Shown here one piece after another: positions 5,380-8,464 of a stretch of 8,464 bases of DNA (the stretch's first letter is position 1; each line of letters opens with the position of its first letter). The DNA is from Actinomycetota bacterium (GTDB lineage Bacteria; Actinomycetota; Thermoleophilia; Gaiellales; Gaiellaceae): the NCBI GenBank assembly GCA_019234175.1, contig JAFALP010000004.1, positions 1 to 8,464 of the forward strand, given 5' to 3'. The position numbers were made by a program, and so were the translations under genes. Below the pieces are notes generated by a model. That model was not told the DNA's origin. It was given only the letters and a program-made list of their open reading frames with translations, and searched no databases.

Positions 5380-8163
5380 GTGCGCTCGATCGTCCGTGCG
5401 CTCGTCGTCGGAGCCGCTCTTCTCCTCGTCCTGATCGGGCCTTCTGCCGGCCGGGGAGCCGGCGGTGACGTCGGCTGGCTCTCCTGGGGCAACACCCCGG
5501 ACGAGAACCGCTATTCCCCGCTGACGCAGATCACGGCGTCGAACATCGCGCAGCTCGGGCGCCAGTACACGGTCGACTTCATGGGCATCGACCCGTCCGT
5601 GCGCCGCGGCGAGCAGTCGTTCCCGATCGTCACCGACGGGAAGCTGTTCATGACGACGAACGACGACAACGTCTGGGCGCTCGACCCGACCACCGGGAAG
5701 ATCCTGTGGCGCTACACCCCGAGCAACGTCGCCGTCTTCAAGAACTTCGGGATCGTCGCCAACCGCGGCGTGGCCGTGTGCGGCGGGCACGTGTACGAGC
5801 TCACGCTCGACATGACGATCGTCGAGCTGGACGAGCAAACGGGCGCGCTCGTGCGGCGCGTGCCCATCGCACGGGCCGTGCAGGGCGCGTCGTCGAACTA
5901 CGGCTACTCGGAGACGAGCGCGCCCATCTGCGCCGCCAACAGGCTCATCATCGGCGCAGCCGGCTCCGAGTACGGCGTCCGCGGCTTCGTCATGGCGTAC
6001 ACCCTCGACCTCTCACCCGCCTGGTCGAGCCCGTTCTGGACGAGCCCGCCCGAGCAGACGAGCTGGCGCAAGGCGAGCCGCATCGTCGGGGGCGGCGTCG
6101 TCTGGACGCCGACGACGGTCGATCCGACGACAGACACGCTCTACTTCGGCACCGGCTCGGCGACGCCGCTCTACTACCCGGCGATCCGCCCCGGCACGGA
6201 TCCGCGCGCCGACTCGCTCATCGCCGTCAACCTCGAGACCGGCCAGATGAAGTGGTGGCAGCAGCTGATCTCGTTCAACGAGTGGTCGTACGACGTGGCG
6301 CAGCCGCCGCTCGTGTACACGGCGAAGATCAACGGGAAGTCGGAGCGCGTCGTGTCGGTCGCGACCATGGAAGGCCTCTGGTACATGTACGACGCGGCTA
6401 CCGGCCGGCCGGTGTATCAGCGCGTCAAGGTCATCGACCGGACGGAGCACCCGGCGCTGCAGCCGGGCGTGCCGGTCGCGGTCTACCCGTCATCGCTCGG
6501 AGGCCTCAACTTCTCGCCGGCGTCGTTCGACCCGCAGACGCACTACGTCTACAACGCCGCCGCGGAGACCGCTGCCGTCGACGAGCAGGTCAAGCTTACC
6601 CCGACGCAGAAGAAGCGAACGCTCCTCGAGGGCGACATCTTCCTCGGCCTCGCGAACGGCAACTTCGGGACGCTGCTGCCGGGCTGGCACGACCATGGCT
6701 CGATCAGTGCCATCGACACGAGCACGGGCAGGCAGGTGTGGAAGTTCGACACGCCCGAGCCGGAGCGGGGCGGCATCACCACGACCGCGAGCGGGCTCGG
6801 CTTCGCCGGCGGCGGCGACGGCAACCTGCAGGCCTTCGACGCGAAGACGGGCAAGGTGCTGTGGACGTTCCAGACCGGCCACCAGATCGCGTCCGGCCCG
6901 TCCATCTTCTCCGTCGGGGGCACCGAATACGTCGCCATCACCGTGGGCGGGACGCCGACCTCCTCGAGCGGCGGTACGGCGACGCAGCTGCAGGTCTTCG
7001 CGCTCGGCGGGTCGCAGAAGCAGTCGACGGCGCCGCTGTCGCTCGAGCGGAGCGCGTCGTCCACGACGGCGCCCGCGCAGCCGCTCGTCGCCATGGGCCG
7101 CCCGATCCCGGCGCAGGTGCGGCGGCATTCGGTCGCGCTCGCCTCCGGCGGCAACATCGGCGTCCAGGCGGCCGTCGTGCTGAAGCCGTGGGACCCGAAC
7201 TCCACGAACGAGGCGCTCGTGTCCGGCCGCGTCACCTATCGCGGCAAGCCGGTGAAGGGCGTCCAGATCACGGTCGACGACTACCGGCTGCAGAACCTCA
7301 CCGACGGCGCCGGGACGTTCCACTACCTGCTCGACGACACGATCGCGCACCGCGCGACGATCGTCGTCACCGGCGTGACGCACGCGACCATCGGCGGCAA
7401 CCCGCTGACGGCCGGCGCACGCGCGGCGCTGCTCGGCCGCTCGGCCGGCTTCAACACCGGCTACGCCGTCGACCAGCTCTCGAGCAAGAGGCTGGCGAAC
7501 GGCGACGTGCAGGTCACCGGCCGCGTGCACGACTCCGCCGGCAACGCGCCGCCCGCGGTCGCGCTGTACACGTATCAGCTCACCGGCACCGTCACGAACG
7601 CATCGGGCGCCCCGGTGCAGGGCGCGGTCGTCGTCACCCGCACGCAGGACCGCGACTTCTGGACATTCTCCTCGCCGACCGACTCGAACGGGCACTTCGT
7701 CTCGTTCTTCACCGCCTCGGACGAGAGCGGCGCCAATCCGGTGGCGCTCAGCGTGGGGGTCGCCTCCGGCAGCACGTCGTACGGCGGCACGCTCGGGATC
7801 AACGTCAACTTCGACGCGCTGCACAGCTCCAACGTCGCCATCAAGCTCGGCAGCGGGACGTCGCTCACGGCCGAGCCGTCCACCGTCGCGCAGGGCGCCA
7901 TCTACGAAGGCGTCGTCGTCGGCGTCAGCGGGCGTGGCGGCGTGATCAAGCCGGTGTCCGAGACCTATCCGGATCGCAGCGGCAGCTTCACGATGGTGCT
8001 GCCGTCGTCCGCGAAGGGCCAGACGGTGTCCTTCTGGGAGAGCACGCGGCAGGCGTTCTCGCTCATCCCGGCCGTTCCCGGCGGCAAGGTCGACCTGACC
8101 TCGTGGCCGAGCGCCCTCGCCGACTTCGTGCCGCGCGGGCTGGCGACGCTGAAGCTCCGCTGA
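5380..8163 (+). CDS. Secreted PQQ-type beta-propeller protein with three C-terminal Ig-like modules
   Basis: A 927-residue protein with a signal peptide (about 1-28: R-S-I-V-R then a hydrophobic core). Residues 32-543 are a quinoprotein alcohol dehydrogenase-like propeller: RYSPLTQI at 44-51 and tryptophan-docking repeats at about 86-112, 134-161, 251-295, 322-348, 439-458 and 472-500 (type ALDxxTGKxLW). Compared from memory with methanol dehydrogenase, Glu78, Arg129, Glu197 (GSEYGVRG) and the PQQ-stacking Trp242 are kept. The metal ligand Asn of GTGN is Ser260, the catalytic Asp of WDYD is Ser303 (W-S-Y-D305), the active-site Arg/Lys is Met330, and the vicinal Cys-Cys is absent. A Ser/Thr/Ala/Pro-rich linker (545-580) leads to three beta-rich modules (about 613-672, 731-823 and 829-927); the first two are like carboxypeptidase regulatory domains (SGRVTYRGKPVKGVQITV; LTGTVTNASGAPVQGAVV). 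There is no cytochrome c domain or membrane anchor. It may be an altered oxidoreductase or a non-catalytic binding protein. A stop at 5344-5346 limits the start to GTG at 5380. Confidence 0.92.
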   Translation: MRSIVRALVVGAALLLVLIGPSAGRGAGGDVGWLSWGNTPDENRYSPLTQITASNIAQLGRQYTVDFMGIDPSVRRGEQSFPIVTDGKLFMTTNDDNVWALDPTTGKILWRYTPSNVAVFKNFGIVANRGVAVCGGHVYELTLDMTIVELDEQTGALVRRVPIARAVQGASSNYGYSETSAPICAANRLIIGAAGSEYGVRGFVMAYTLDLSPAWSSPFWTSPPEQTSWRKASRIVGGGVVWTPTTVDPTTDTLYFGTGSATPLYYPAIRPGTDPRADSLIAVNLETGQMKWWQQLISFNEWSYDVAQPPLVYTAKINGKSERVVSVATMEGLWYMYDAATGRPVYQRVKVIDRTEHPALQPGVPVAVYPSSLGGLNFSPASFDPQTHYVYNAAAETAAVDEQVKLTPTQKKRTLLEGDIFLGLANGNFGTLLPGWHDHGSISAIDTSTGRQVWKFDTPEPERGGITTTASGLGFAGGGDGNLQAFDAKTGKVLWTFQTGHQIASGPSIFSVGGTEYVAITVGGTPTSSSGGTATQLQVFALGGSQKQSTAPLSLERSASSTTAPAQPLVAMGRPIPAQVRRHSVALASGGNIGVQAAVVLKPWDPNSTNEALVSGRVTYRGKPVKGVQITVDDYRLQNLTDGAGTFHYLLDDTIAHRATIVVTGVTHATIGGNPLTAGARAALLGRSAGFNTGYAVDQLSSKRLANGDVQVTGRVHDSAGNAPPAVALYTYQLTGTVTNASGAPVQGAVVVTRTQDRDFWTFSSPTDSNGHFVSFFTASDESGANPVALSVGVASGSTSYGGTLGINVNFDALHSSNVAIKLGSGTSLTAEPSTVAQGAIYEGVVVGVSGRGGVIKPVSETYPDRSGSFTMVLPSSAKGQTVSFWESTRQAFSLIPAVPGGKVDLTSWPSALADFVPRGLATLKLR

Positions 8164-8464
8164 GCGGGATCCGCCTGCGAACGGTGGACGCGTTCACGGA
8201 CGCGCCCTTCCGCGGCAGCCCGGCGGCGGTGCTGATGCTGTCCGAGCCGCCGCCGGACGACTGGATGGCGGCGGTGGCGCGAGAGATGAACCTTCCCGAC
8301 ACCGCGTTCGTCATCCCAGAGGAGACTCCCGACGCGGACATGCGGCTCCGCTGGTTCACGCCGACGACGGAGATCGACCTTTGCGGCCACGCCACGCTCG
8401 CCTCCGCGCACTGCCTCTTCGAGGACGGCGCCGCCGGCCCCATCCGATTCGCGACGCGCAGCGG
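8160..8464 (+). CDS. PhzF family protein, N-terminal part (3' end outside window; start uncertain)
   Basis: About 101 codons of a PhzF-family protein, the isomerase/epimerase-like fold named after the phenazine enzyme. Matches in order are the first strand RLRTVDAFTDAPFRGSPAAVL, EMNLPDTAFVIPE (where Asp47 sits at the usual catalytic Glu/Asp position), FTPTTEIDLCGHATLASAH with the GHAT motif, and the start of a later strand (GPIRFATR). Only the N-terminal domain is present. Members act on many small substrates, so the reaction cannot be told. The first strand begins at about base 8169, so the start should precede it. CTG at 8160, sharing CTGA with the quinoprotein stop, is the only start-like codon there. 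GTG at 8184 would delete the strand. It is probably co-transcribed with the quinoprotein gene, but no functional link is evident. Confidence 0.88.
   Translation, partial: MSGIRLRTVDAFTDAPFRGSPAAVLMLSEPPPDDWMAAVAREMNLPDTAFVIPEETPDADMRLRWFTPTTEIDLCGHATLASAHCLFEDGAAGPIRFATRS

Noticed and set aside
5293..5838. Minus-strand open frame reaching into the divergent promoter region
   Set aside because: It is antisense to the signal peptide and first propeller repeats, has no recognisable product, and overlaps the candidate operator and promoters.
6490..7824. Minus-strand open frame of 444 codons within the quinoprotein gene
   Set aside because: It is a shadow of the propeller and Ig-like coding region: Arg/Val/Ala-rich with no family resemblance.
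1..8464. CRISPR arrays, tRNA or rRNA genes, insertion sequences, attachment sites
   Set aside because: No regularly spaced repeats, cloverleaf-like segments, transposase motifs or terminal inverted repeats were seen. Nearly all bases are accounted for by the nine genes.

Overview
The window is very GC-rich (about 70% by eye), densely packed DNA with GTG starts, 4-nt stop/start overlaps and G/C-ending codons. This points to a high-GC actinobacterium. The gene content would fit a soil lineage such as Thermoleophilia/Gaiellales, but that placement is inference. There are nine protein-coding genes, two of them cut by the window edges. I saw no RNA genes, mobile elements or CRISPR arrays, and no gene-free stretch over 300 bases; the longest is the 106-nt gap at 5274-5379.

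Left part (1-4808, + strand). Six tightly coupled genes form one transcription unit that begins upstream of the window. In order they encode a MoxR-type AAA+ ATPase (C-terminal two thirds), a DUF58 protein, a BatD-like membrane protein with one extracytoplasmic domain, a membrane-anchored VWA protein, a small membrane-anchored TPR-like protein, and a second VWA protein with BatA/BatB-like topology. This matches the known MoxR / DUF58 / Bat 'aerotolerance' type of cluster in an actinobacterial form. The expected working model is that the ATPase remodels or loads metal-ion-dependent VWA proteins, which act with Ig-like and TPR partners at the membrane. The client is unknown.

Middle (4656-5379). 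A MarR-family regulator runs convergently. Its reading frame has no stop at the end of the MarR fold and continues 50 codons antisense into the last VWA gene. It is divergent from the next gene, and the 106-nt gap between them holds a candidate promoter for each side and an imperfect 20-bp palindrome suitable as a MarR operator.

Right part (5380-8464, + strand). A large secreted quinoprotein-type beta-propeller carries three C-terminal Ig-like/carboxypeptidase-regulatory-like modules and no cytochrome c domain. Judged against methanol dehydrogenase from memory, several cofactor-site residues are kept but the catalytic Asp and a metal-binding Asn are both Ser. Its GTG start probably lies at or next to the 5' end of the mRNA (leaderless). 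A PhzF-family gene follows directly and runs off the window.

Most notable points: the altered quinoprotein active site with its unusual tail, the antisense C-terminal extension of the MarR protein, two gene junctions where the only well-placed start is CTG within a CTGA overlap, loss of the MIDAS serines in the DUF58 protein, and the compact divergent control region. I found no clear evidence for a wholly undescribed system; the Bat-like cluster is a known type in a reduced form.
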